From positions 22,034 to 34,792 of the forward strand of contig DMWH01000122.1 of NCBI GenBank assembly GCA_003483345.1: 12,759 nt of DNA, given 5' to 3'. This document shows, one piece after another, positions 5,958 through 12,630 of this stretch. The translations under genes were made by a program, and so were the position numbers. How positions within the stretch are numbered: the first letter of the stretch is position 1; every line of letters starts with the position of its first letter. The stretch comes from Clostridiales bacterium. Its GTDB lineage: Bacteria; Bacillota; Clostridia; Tissierellales; Sedimentibacteraceae. The notes under the pieces were generated by a model. It saw nothing but the letters and a program-made list of their open reading frames with translations, did no database searches and had not been told where the DNA came from.

Positions 5958-6683
5958 CTATCTGTATCCTCTCCAGTCAATTAAATTTTTAGTTCCATCA
6001 AAACAAGGACAATTCAGAAAGTCATCTTTAGATGATGTATTATACAATCTTGGGTGATTTGACTTGAATATTCTTCCTTTCATATATTCCTGATTTTCCT
6101 GTGCTTCTTTGCCCCACAGGAACCAGTTTATATTAGGATTACTTTCCGATATAAATTTCAATAAATCAATACTGAAATCTTTCCACATCTCCCTGTGAGA
6201 TCCCGCAACACCTATTTGACATGTCAGATATGTATTTAAAAATAAAACTCCTTGCTTTTCTAAGCTGTCAAACCATTGACGAGGGGGTAGAATATTAAAT
6301 TCGCCGGTCCTTATCTTTCCCCTAATAGTACCAAAAGGTAATAATTCAGAATTATAAGCCTTATATATTAACCTGATTATATTTTTGAGGGAATGCTGAT
6401 TGAATTTTCCCGTCCATGAGTCCAAAATTCCTACCTCAAATGCTCTGCCTGTAGCAACATATACATACTCTTTCTTTTCCTGATCATAAATCGGTTCTGC
6501 CGGGTAAGGGTCCTGACCTAACCATACACACTTTACATTGTTTATATCATTCGCAGCAAATCTAAATACATTTTCCGAGGAAGGATTGTAATTATCCTTG
6601 ATTTTCTCCTCAATTTCTCTTATTTCCATCAATTTTTCTTCCGTGAAGAAAGGTTTCCATGAATCATGTATTTTGTTAAGCAT
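5958..6683 (-). CDS. Uracil-DNA glycosylase, divergent family 1
   Basis: The 241-residue product would remove uracil from DNA to start base-excision repair. Family-1 motifs are recognisable but altered: the water-activating loop GQDPYP at 56-61 (Asp58 is the usual catalytic Asp; the normal GQDPYHG has lost its His), LNTYLT at 149-154 (normally LNTVLT), SHREMWKDF at 162-170 matching the 'SHkg.GWe.FT' region, and the Leu-loop NHPRLY at 209-214 (normally HPSPLS, with His210 kept). Length is close to normal. It differs enough from housekeeping Ung that it may be an accessory or phage-type enzyme, possibly acting on another modified base; this is inference. AAGGAG lies before ATG 6683, and an extended -10 promoter is upstream. 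Confidence 0.85.
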   Translation of the reverse strand: MLNKIHDSWKPFFTEEKLMEIREIEEKIKDNYNPSSENVFRFAANDINNVKCVWLGQDPYPAEPIYDQEKKEYVYVATGRAFEVGILDSWTGKFNQHSLKNIIRLIYKAYNSELLPFGTIRGKIRTGEFNILPPRQWFDSLEKQGVLFLNTYLTCQIGVAGSHREMWKDFSIDLLKFISESNPNINWFLWGKEAQENQEYMKGRIFKSNHPRLYNTSSKDDFLNCPCFDGTKNLIDWRGYR

Positions 6684-6718
6684 CTCTCTATCTCCTTATT
6701 TTTTTATCTTATACATAT

Positions 6719-6727
6719 ATTATAGCA
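6719..6727 (-). promoter_or_regulatory. Extended -10 SigA promoter for the glycosylase gene
   Basis: TGCTATAAT on the minus strand (6727-6719), about 35 nt before the ATG at 6683; no good -35 box, as expected for extended -10 promoters. It is divergent from the 6742-6771 promoter. Confidence 0.5.
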
Positions 6728-6741
6728 CAAAAATCGCAAAA

Positions 6742-6771
6742 GGAATATAAAAATATTAAAATGCGTATTAT
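6742..6771 (+). promoter_or_regulatory. Alternative-sigma promoter (GGAATA-N16-CGTATTAT)
   Basis: GGAATA 6742-6747, 16 nt, CGTATTAT 6764-6771, 41 nt before the ATG at 6813. Confidence 0.65.
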
Positions 6772-6812
6772 AATAATAAAAAACAAAAATATCGGATAAA
6801 GGAGATAATACC

Positions 6813-7433
6813 ATGAAGACTCTCGTTTTAAATGACAGCATAGAAGTTTGTGAATTTCAAGATTTAAGTAATGAGGCAAAGAAGAGGGCAATCAACAGTC
6901 TTATAAATTACTGGTGTAACTTCAGAATATATAATTCGGCAAAGCCGGGTAATTTTGAAAGAGCTATTGATGCTGCTCAAAAGAATAATACTCCGTGGAT
7001 CGTAGGTAGTTTTATTTATCAGTTTTGCTATAAAGAAATAATTGAAGAGCTAAATAAAAACAATGCAGTATACGATAAAAATGGTGTTATGATTCCTATT
7101 AAACATTTAGTCAAAGAGGGAAGAACAGTTAAATCTGTAATAAATATTACTCCAACCTTATCAACGGAAGTTTTATTAGATAGTAACAGTAAGCAAGAAG
7201 ACAACTTAAACTGGTACAGGTTCAATGCATTTATAAGCTTCCCCAAGACTATGAAAATAGCAGGTATATTAAAAATTATAGATAACAGTTTTGACAACTA
7301 TAATATATTCTCCGTGGATTCAAAGGAGAAAGAAATAGTTGTTACATTTGAAGCTCTCATTCAGGAAAAATCTTTGGATATGGCCAAAGAGAAATTTATG
7401 TCTCTTTTAAGAAAACATAATATCGGAAACTAA
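6813..7433 (+). CDS. Protein of unknown function, 206 aa
   Basis: An intact soluble 206-residue protein. The N-terminal stretch (residues 8-35, SIEVCEFQDLSNEAKKRAI then NSLINYW) has the 'F-x-D-L-S-x-E-A-K-x-x-A' pattern that occurs at the start of several phage or plasmid proteins. The middle (about 45-80) is helical; residues 130-200 look strand rich with a final helix. No catalytic motif or membrane segment was recognised. The unit is complete: GGAATA/CGTATTAT promoter, AAAGGAG ribosome site and a shared convergent terminator. It faces the nuclease gene at 7497-8579. Confidence 0.75.
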   Translation: MKTLVLNDSIEVCEFQDLSNEAKKRAINSLINYWCNFRIYNSAKPGNFERAIDAAQKNNTPWIVGSFIYQFCYKEIIEELNKNNAVYDKNGVMIPIKHLVKEGRTVKSVINITPTLSTEVLLDSNSKQEDNLNWYRFNAFISFPKTMKIAGILKIIDNSFDNYNIFSVDSKEKEIVVTFEALIQEKSLDMAKEKFMSLLRKHNIGN

Positions 7434-7455
7434 AAATTTAAAAATCTATAAAAAA

Positions 7456-7497
7456 TTGCCCCGTTATAAAGCGGGGCGATGATAGTTTTTGTTTTTT
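7456..7497. terminator. Bidirectional terminator between convergent genes
   Basis: GCCCCG (7458-7463) / CGGGGC (7472-7477), extendable to 8 bp with a G-T pair and loop ATAA. On the minus strand it is followed at once by AATTTTTT; on the plus strand by T-rich sequence about 10 nt later. Confidence 0.75.
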
Positions 7498-8579
7498 TAT
7501 TTTCCGGATTTTGTTCTGTTGCAACTCTTGCAAAGCATCTGACAATTTTCCTGAATGGTTTTACCGCCTTGAATCCAAGGAGTAATATGATCTCCGTCCA
7601 TTTCTTCATATTCGAAATAATTTTTACAAATCATACATATTCCTTTCTGCCTTTCATAAGCAATTCTCTTTATTTTCTCACTAAAAGCTCTTATATTCAG
7701 ATGTTTTTCGTTTCTGTTTAAAACATAAAGATAAATTCCTTTTCTATTTGTCACATCTTCATCTTCCATTAACACCTGAATTTCCTCTTCCAATTTTTTC
7801 GGATCAAGACTTTTTGTTCTAAATTCGTTGTAAAGAAAACCCCAGTCAATTCCTTTCATTTCCCGCCTATATACTGGAAATGTAGTCTTTACCCATTCAA
7901 TTACAGAAGCAAAATACAACCACAGCTCGTTAGCATTAGGAACATGCTGATGTTTAGACATATAATCTTCAATATTATTATTACTTATCCACTTAATAAC
8001 TTTTTCCAAGTAATCCTGACGAATTGGAGTACCAACCATGTAATCGCTTGCAATATTATAAGCAGGACATCCTGTCTTGCTGAAATACTTTTTAGCTGAA
8101 GTCAGCCATTCGCCTGCGTAGATTGCATTTCTAAGTTCCTGATCCGCAAGCTTTTCGCCCGCTATATTAATAACCTTAAACCAGCTTAACTTCTCACTGT
8201 CAGTGCCTTCACAAATATAAATAGTAAGTTTATAATCAAGTATCTGGTCCTGTTCGTCTTTAGTCAGATTATGAAAATACTGATAATCTATCGAAAAAGT
8301 ACCCTTTATATATTCGCAGAAACTTATAGTCCTCTGCTGTCCGTCAAGCATTTCATAGCTGTCTTCGCCGCTTTTCGCCCAGTACATGACGTTCAAAGGA
8401 AAATCATTTCTGATGGTTCTTATTACTTCATTTCTTTTATCGTCTTTATAAATAAATTCCCTTTGATAAGCGGGCCTGATATTTAATTTTCTGCCATACC
8501 CAATAACACCTTCTTCATCGTTGTTTTCGTAGCCTTCGACTACATCTCTGATTTTAATTTCATGTAATTTAATTTTCAT
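7497..8579 (-). CDS. DUF262-HNH nuclease (GmrSD-like N-terminal domain)
   Basis: A 360-residue protein with two parts. The N-terminal DUF262 (ParB/sulfiredoxin-like) domain has RPAYQREFIY at 35-44 and the hallmark LDGQQRTIS at 78-86, a motif tied to NTP binding or hydrolysis in GmrS and related defence proteins. The C-terminal HNH nuclease has CxxC at 315/318, DGDH at 328-331, N345 and a second CxxC at 350/353, a structural zinc plus beta-beta-alpha-metal fold that cuts DNA. The region between is a helical DUF262-type linker. The ATG overlaps the stop of the upstream methyltransferase (ATGA), with AGGGGGAC as ribosome site, so the two are translationally coupled. Context makes it the likely restriction partner of the two methyltransferases. 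Whether methylation blocks it or triggers it cannot be read from sequence. Confidence 0.88.
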   Translation of the reverse strand: MKIKLHEIKIRDVVEGYENNDEEGVIGYGRKLNIRPAYQREFIYKDDKRNEVIRTIRNDFPLNVMYWAKSGEDSYEMLDGQQRTISFCEYIKGTFSIDYQYFHNLTKDEQDQILDYKLTIYICEGTDSEKLSWFKVINIAGEKLADQELRNAIYAGEWLTSAKKYFSKTGCPAYNIASDYMVGTPIRQDYLEKVIKWISNNNIEDYMSKHQHVPNANELWLYFASVIEWVKTTFPVYRREMKGIDWGFLYNEFRTKSLDPKKLEEEIQVLMEDEDVTNRKGIYLYVLNRNEKHLNIRAFSEKIKRIAYERQKGICMICKNYFEYEEMDGDHITPWIQGGKTIQENCQMLCKSCNRTKSGK

Positions 8580-9505
8580 AAAATGTCCCCCTGAAATCTT
8601 TTATTTATTATTAAAATTCTTGCGTAAGTTTCCTTTCCGTTAATGGTAAATCTTCTTCCGTAATGCGGGTTGTCTTCTACATATCTGTCTATCCCTACAA
8701 GTTCAAACTGTTTGGGATTATATTTATGTAAAAACGTTACAGGAACTCCCATAATACCGTCATAGTCCACCGGTATATCAGAAATCCTGCCAACATTTAT
8801 GGCATCATAATCATCATACTTAGGGAATTCTGCTTCGTTATATTTTTTATACAGAGGCAGGTCTTCGTGACGCTTGGCAATATCAAGATTCGTAAACCAA
8901 CAAATATTGCCTAAGCTTCTCCATTTCTTCCCTTCACCGTCTATCCAGAATCTTGTTTTCCGTGGGGGATAGTGGTCGGGAACCCTGAAGGCCATGTCAC
9001 CTGATTTATAACCGAGCCAAACTTTATTCTCTTTTAAAAGTGCAAATATTTCTTTATAGGTAATTGCATTTTGATTGCCGATGATGACAAATTTTTTGTC
9101 GTAGTCAACAAGCTGGGCTATATATTCCCTGAATAAAGAAAAGGGTGGATTTGTTACTACGATATCGCTTTCTTTGAGTATCTCTATACATTCGGGGCTT
9201 CGGAAATCTCCGTTTTGTATTAAATCTGTTTTAACAACCCATTTGCCGTCAAACTCTAATTTATAAGTTGGAGAGTTGGCATCAAAATGAGTAGCAACAA
9301 GCTTCTTAAGCCCGAGATGGTTAAAATTAAGCCGAAAATATCTCCAAAAATTACTGTGTTCGGGATCATCGCAATTACAGAAAATAACTTTATCTTTAAA
9401 ATGCCGATAATAGTTCCTAAGTTCCTCCTCTATGTCCCGAATCTGGGTCCAGAACTCGTCATCTTTAGCAATGCTTGCTTTGAGTAAACTTGTATTTCCA
9501 CTCAT
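8576..9505 (-). CDS. EcoRI-type adenine-specific DNA methyltransferase (second copy)
   Basis: A 309-residue member of the EcoRI methylase family (N6-adenine, SAM dependent). KDDEFWT is at 14-20, CNCDDPE at 43-49 and the catalytic NPPF at 119-122. I start it at ATG 9505 (MSGNTSLLKA), 5 nt after the stop of the upstream copy, because this aligns without gaps to that copy's MAGNKDLRNA. An ATG 18 nt further upstream would overlap the first gene by 13 nt. About 100 of the first 150 residues are identical to the upstream paralog by eye; the C-terminal halves, which include the probable target-recognition region, differ more. It ends in an ATGA overlap with the nuclease gene. Confidence 0.88.
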   Translation of the reverse strand: MSGNTSLLKASIAKDDEFWTQIRDIEEELRNYYRHFKDKVIFCNCDDPEHSNFWRYFRLNFNHLGLKKLVATHFDANSPTYKLEFDGKWVVKTDLIQNGDFRSPECIEILKESDIVVTNPPFSLFREYIAQLVDYDKKFVIIGNQNAITYKEIFALLKENKVWLGYKSGDMAFRVPDHYPPRKTRFWIDGEGKKWRSLGNICWFTNLDIAKRHEDLPLYKKYNEAEFPKYDDYDAINVGRISDIPVDYDGIMGVPVTFLHKYNPKQFELVGIDRYVEDNPHYGRRFTINGKETYARILIINKRFQGDIL

Positions 9506-9510
9506 GTTTT

Positions 9511-10509
9511 TTACCTCTTCCATTTTATTATGATGCGTGCGTAAGGAACTTCAACAACACCGTTCTTTAACAAATATAAATCGCCGTCAACCGCTGCCCG
9601 TTTTTGGACATTTATGCGATAATCCTTGTGTTCTTTCGTGTAGGGGCGTACACCTATTTCTATCCCGGAGGTGGCAATTCCCAAACCAATAATTTCGAAC
9701 TGGTCGGGGTTGTATTTGTCCATGAAAGTGATAGGTACTCCCATATATCCGTCATAATCTGCAGGTATTTCTTTTGTTACATTTACATTAATAGCATCGA
9801 AATTGTAGTACTTGGGATAATAATCTTCATTGCCCTTGTAAGTTTTATAGGGGATAAACTCTTCATGTCGTGCAGAGTAATCCAAATTAGTGTACCATCT
9901 GACACCTTTTATTCTTATGTATTTGTTCCCGTTTTCATCTATTCTGAACCCGGCGGCTTTTATAGGATAATCGTCAGGCACCCTGAATTCTCTGTCTCCG
10001 CTGTGGATACTTGCTCCAAGCCACATTTTGTTTTCTTTGACATAACCGAATGTTTCTTTATAGGTAAGGGCATTGATATTCCCTATAATCAGAAATTTTT
10101 TGTTATATGCCATTAGTTGAGCCACATATTCTCTGAATAAGGAAAATGGAGGATTTGTTACCACTATATCAGTTTCCTTTAATATTTCAATGCACTCTTC
10201 ACTTCTAAAATCTCCATTCTCTTTCAATCCTGTTTTAACAACATTCTGGCCGTCATATTCTATTTTGTAAGTCGAAGAAACAGGGTGATAATGAGTGGCG
10301 ACAAGTTTTTTAAGTCCGAGATAATCAAAGTTTAAGAAAAAATATTTCCAGAAATTACTGTATTCAGGATCATCGCAGTTGCAGAAAATTACCTGATTTT
10401 CAAAGCTTTTGCGGTGAAAAACAGTTTCCTTCTCAATCGTGGTCAACATTGTGTAGAACTCATCTTTTTTAGCTCTGTTGGCGTTTCGCAAATCTTTATT
10501 CCCTGCCAT
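9511..10509 (-). CDS. EcoRI-type adenine-specific DNA methyltransferase (first copy)
   Basis: A 332-residue EcoRI-family N6-adenine methyltransferase, first gene of a three-gene operon. KKDEFYT is at 14-20, CNCDDPE at 43-49 and catalytic NPPF at 119-122 in DIVVTNPPFSLFREY. It has about 20 more residues than its paralog, in the C-terminal half (GLGIATSGIEIGVRPY and neighbours). AAAAGGAG lies before the ATG. The leader upstream holds four spaced AACTCC/AACTCT repeats (read on the plus strand), each looking like a ribosome site on the mRNA. With the neighbouring copy it may methylate two strands of an asymmetric site or two different sites. Confidence 0.9.
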   Translation of the reverse strand: MAGNKDLRNANRAKKDEFYTMLTTIEKETVFHRKSFENQVIFCNCDDPEYSNFWKYFFLNFDYLGLKKLVATHYHPVSSTYKIEYDGQNVVKTGLKENGDFRSEECIEILKETDIVVTNPPFSLFREYVAQLMAYNKKFLIIGNINALTYKETFGYVKENKMWLGASIHSGDREFRVPDDYPIKAAGFRIDENGNKYIRIKGVRWYTNLDYSARHEEFIPYKTYKGNEDYYPKYYNFDAINVNVTKEIPADYDGYMGVPITFMDKYNPDQFEIIGLGIATSGIEIGVRPYTKEHKDYRINVQKRAAVDGDLYLLKNGVVEVPYARIIIKWKR

Positions 10510-10510
10510 T

Positions 10511-10583
10511 TATTAACTCCTTTTCTTGTAATAATAAACTCCTTATGTAATAACTCTTTGTGTTAAAGATAATTAACTCCTAT
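10511..10583 (-). repeat. Four ribosome-site-like repeats in the operon leader
   Basis: On the minus strand AGGAGTTAAT-like copies lie at (plus coordinates of the ACTCC/ACTCT core) 10576-10580, 10553-10557, 10538-10542 and 10516-10520; only the last serves an ATG. Spacings are 23, 15 and 22 nt. Confidence 0.5.
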
Positions 10584-10698
10584 ATATTATATGACACGCA
10601 AGATGTAGAAAAAATATTTATATGGAAAATCTTACATAATTCATTATATCACAAAAAAATAATCGTGCAACTTAATTTTACAATAAATATATATAAAA

Positions 10699-10716
10699 TT
10701 AGTATGTTGATACTAA
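10699..10716. promoter_or_regulatory. Palindromic candidate operator
   Basis: TTAGTAT (10699-10705), GTTG, ATACTAA (10710-10716): a perfect 7-bp inverted repeat 18 nt upstream of the HTH gene's -35 box. It could be the binding site of the HTH protein. Confidence 0.4.
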
Positions 10717-10733
10717 AAATAAATAAATTTATA

Positions 10734-10762
10734 TTGAAATGATAAATATAATATGGTAATAT
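10734..10762 (+). promoter_or_regulatory. SigA-type promoter for the HTH gene
   Basis: TTGAAA (10734-10739), 17 nt, TAATAT (10757-10762), 32 nt before the ATG at 10795. Confidence 0.55.
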
Positions 10763-10794
10763 GTAAATAAGACAGGCAGGAAGGAAGGATTAAT

Positions 10795-11025
10795 ATGTTA
10801 AGCGGTAAGATAAAAGGCATACTTGCTGTGAAGAATATAAAGATAAAAGATTTTGCAGCCAAATTAGGAATAAAACCAACGTCTTTGTCTACTAAAATTA
10901 TGAACAATACATGGTCTTTAAAAGACTTGGCAATATTGGCTGAAGAAACCAATTTAAAGCTTTGCATTATCAACAAAAATAAAGAGATTATAATGACAAT
11001 AGATACGGAAGATTTAGAGAAATAG
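10795..11025 (+). CDS. Small HTH (XRE/Cro-type) regulator
   Basis: A 76-residue DNA-binding protein, mostly one helix-turn-helix domain: IKDFAAKLGIKPTSLSTKIM (residues 17-36) gives the helix, turn and recognition helix, followed by SLKDLAILAEETNLKL and a short strand (IINKNKEIIMTID). The size matches small phage repressors and the controller proteins of restriction-modification systems (about 80 residues). It diverges from the methyltransferase-nuclease operon, which makes a controller role plausible but unproven. AGGAAGGAAGG stands before the ATG. It has a housekeeping-type promoter, a palindrome upstream and a terminator downstream. Confidence 0.8.
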   Translation: MLSGKIKGILAVKNIKIKDFAAKLGIKPTSLSTKIMNNTWSLKDLAILAEETNLKLCIINKNKEIIMTIDTEDLEK

Positions 11026-11044
11026 CATTTAATAAGAATTAAGG

Positions 11045-11078
11045 GCAGCTGTAAAGAGCTGCTTTTTATTTTTTTTCT
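11045..11078 (+). terminator. Rho-independent terminator after the HTH gene
   Basis: GCAGCT (11045-11050) / AGCTGC (11057-11062), loop of 6 nt, followed by a long T-rich run. Confidence 0.8.
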
Positions 11079-11080
11079 AT

Positions 11081-11212
11081 GGAATAAATTATGCAATAAG
11101 AGATTGATTAATCAAAATAGAAACAAGATGGTAATTAATTAAAAAGCGGAAAATGCAATCCTTATAACCGAATAAGTATTGTATAAAGCATGGTATTTAA
11201 TACCATGTTTTT
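11081..11212 (+). other. Decayed unit without a gene
   Basis: Between a GGAATA (11081-11086, directly after a terminator T tract but lacking a CGTATTAT at the right distance) and a terminator hairpin (11189-11207) there is only about 100 nt with no credible ORF. This looks like the shell of a unit whose gene has been lost. Confidence 0.35.
11189..11212 (+). terminator. Terminator hairpin with no intact gene in front
   Basis: CATGGTATT and AATACCATG form a perfect palindromic stem at 11189-11207, followed by T5. Confidence 0.7.
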
Positions 11213-11216
11213 GTGT

Positions 11217-11246
11217 GGAATAATAAGAATCTGAATTACGTATTAT
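11217..11246 (+). promoter_or_regulatory. Alternative-sigma promoter (GGAATA-N16-CGTATTAT)
   Basis: GGAATA 11217-11222, 16 nt, CGTATTAT 11239-11246, 40 nt before the ATG at 11287; directly after the preceding terminator. Confidence 0.65.
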
Positions 11247-11286
11247 TACTATATAAGATAAAAAATTTATTGCAAAGGAGAAAAAT

Positions 11287-12435
11287 ATGGTTATATACAC
11301 TTCGGATGTTAAAAAGGGAATTATCAGGGTAGACAATACCGTCATAAAAGAAGGAATGACAGTCAAAGAGCTAAGAAGTATAGTAAAAAACAAATTTGAA
11401 TACAAGGAAGATTTAAACGGGTATAGCATTTTAACAGCAAAAAATGAAGACAGGCAGCCAACTACCATTTATTGATGGTTTGAAAACAAGAAATTAATAA
11501 GGTTTATAGTTTCAGTGGGTAAGTTTGCTTCAGATGATAATGCCGCCGAATATCTCAATCAATGGATGAAGAAAAACGGAATAACCGAAATATACGGTAA
11601 AGACATTTTCAGCACATATTTTAAGACAGAAACAGGGATAGTAGAATCTCACGTTGACTTTACATTTACCGGCGATGTAATAACATTTGATATTGAAATA
11701 GAATTGACAAATAAAAACATACCTGTAAGGAAATTTAAGTCCATCAGGAAAAACAAAAACAATACCTGTAATTTTACTGTTAACGATGCAGAATTTAAAG
11801 TTCAAATAACCTCGCAAAGAGCAGTGCCTGAGCTTGCCAAATTAGGAGGAATACTGAAAAGTGAAGCATATCAAATAAACGGAGACACTCCTTACTCCAA
11901 AAATAACAAAATTGAAACCATGTATTTCTATGTTGCTAAAATTGAAGGTGATATAGAAAATGTCATAGGAATATTGGAGTTAACATATATGGCTGTTTTG
12001 GATTCCTATAGGGCAAAAGAATTAAGTGCAGACCTTGGAGAAATATGTACTACATGGGGAGACTTAGGGTATGCAATTCAAAAGTACGGATGCGGGATAG
12101 GCAGTAAAAAGGGAATAACACCGTATGTACTGTTCTTCGAAACAATTCACGGCGAAATACCGTACAATAAATATCTTGACGAGTTTATGGAAAACAATGA
12201 ATATGTGAAAGAACTTTTAAAGACCGCAGCAAAGTTAACCGCCAAATATATCGATATCCCGGAAGAATATATAACCGTAATGAGCCTGTCAATGGGTAAG
12301 GACCCGGCATTTCAATATAGCAAAGAGTTTGGTAATAGAAACGGGAATATATATGTGAATCATATTCGTTTGGCGAAAGATCCGGGAAGCAATATAATAA
12401 ATATTAAAGATTTACAGAAAATGAAAAACAAATAA
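11287..12435 (+). pseudogene. Protein of unknown function interrupted by an in-frame TGA
   Basis: ATG 11287 has GCAAAGGAG upstream and opens a frame that meets TGA at 11473-11475 after 62 residues. The same frame is then open without a further stop to 12435; read through, the protein would be about 382 residues. The residues beyond the TGA (WFENKKLIRFIVSVGKFA) read naturally as the continuation of a beta domain begun before it (GIIRVDNTVIKEGMTVKELR, LNGYSILTAKNE). The 3' part could start separately at GTG 11515 (306 residues), but only a poor ribosome site lies before it. Features include YGKDIFSTYF and a late segment with YVNHIRLAKDPGS; no known family is recognised. A nonsense mutation, a sequence error or stop-codon recoding would all explain the TGA. 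Confidence 0.65.
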
Positions 12436-12440
12436 TTTTA

Positions 12441-12472
12441 ATACCCTTACCGCCAGTAAGGGTATTTTTTTA
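12441..12472 (+). terminator. Rho-independent terminator
   Basis: Perfect 10-bp stem ATACCCTTAC (12441-12450) / GTAAGGGTAT (12456-12465), loop CGCCA, then T run. Confidence 0.9.
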
Positions 12473-12543
12473 TTTCTCTACAATTCCTCCAACTTTTCCA
12501 GAAAGCTGCTTCATCCACTACACAGAAAAAATTTTTCAAAAAT

Positions 12544-12573
12544 GGAATAAAAAACAATAAAGATACGTAATAT
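12544..12573 (+). promoter_or_regulatory. Alternative-sigma promoter (GGAATA-N16-CGTAATAT)
   Basis: GGAATA 12544-12549, 16 nt, CGTAATAT 12566-12573, 57 nt before the ATG at 12631. Confidence 0.65.
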
Positions 12574-12590
12574 AAATCACAATATTAAAA

Positions 12591-12605
12591 GGAGTGCAAA
12601 AGCAC
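12591..12605 (+). promoter_or_regulatory. Leader element GGAG plus mini-hairpin
   Basis: GGAGTGCAAAAGCAC, nearly identical to the element at 2761-2774 with one extra loop A. Followed by ATTAATAATAAGGAGG; the second AGGAGG is the real ribosome site. Sits 17 nt after the -10 box. Confidence 0.4.
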
Positions 12606-12630
12606 ATTAATAATAAGGAGGCAACTAAAT

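Larger units (their letters stand above)
10510..10794. other. Intergenic control region between operon and HTH gene
   Basis: This 285-nt AT-rich stretch separates divergent transcription units. It holds the repeat leader of the methyltransferase operon (10511-10583), a TATAAT on the minus strand near 10586-10591 without a good -35, a palindrome (10699-10716) and the HTH gene's promoter (10734-10762). ORFs read through it on either strand are low-complexity and unconvincing. Confidence 0.6.

Noticed and set aside
9506..9523. Upstream ATG start of the second EcoRI-type methyltransferase
   Set aside because: The first six codons overlap the previous gene and have no counterpart in the paralog; ATG 9505 aligns exactly.
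9604..10116. 170-codon plus-strand frame inside the first methyltransferase gene
   Set aside because: Antisense shadow of a strongly conserved methyltransferase; no ribosome site.
10560..10742. 60-codon plus-strand frame in the intergenic region
   Set aside because: Low-complexity AT-rich sequence of Ile/Lys/Asn, overlapping promoter elements and a palindrome.
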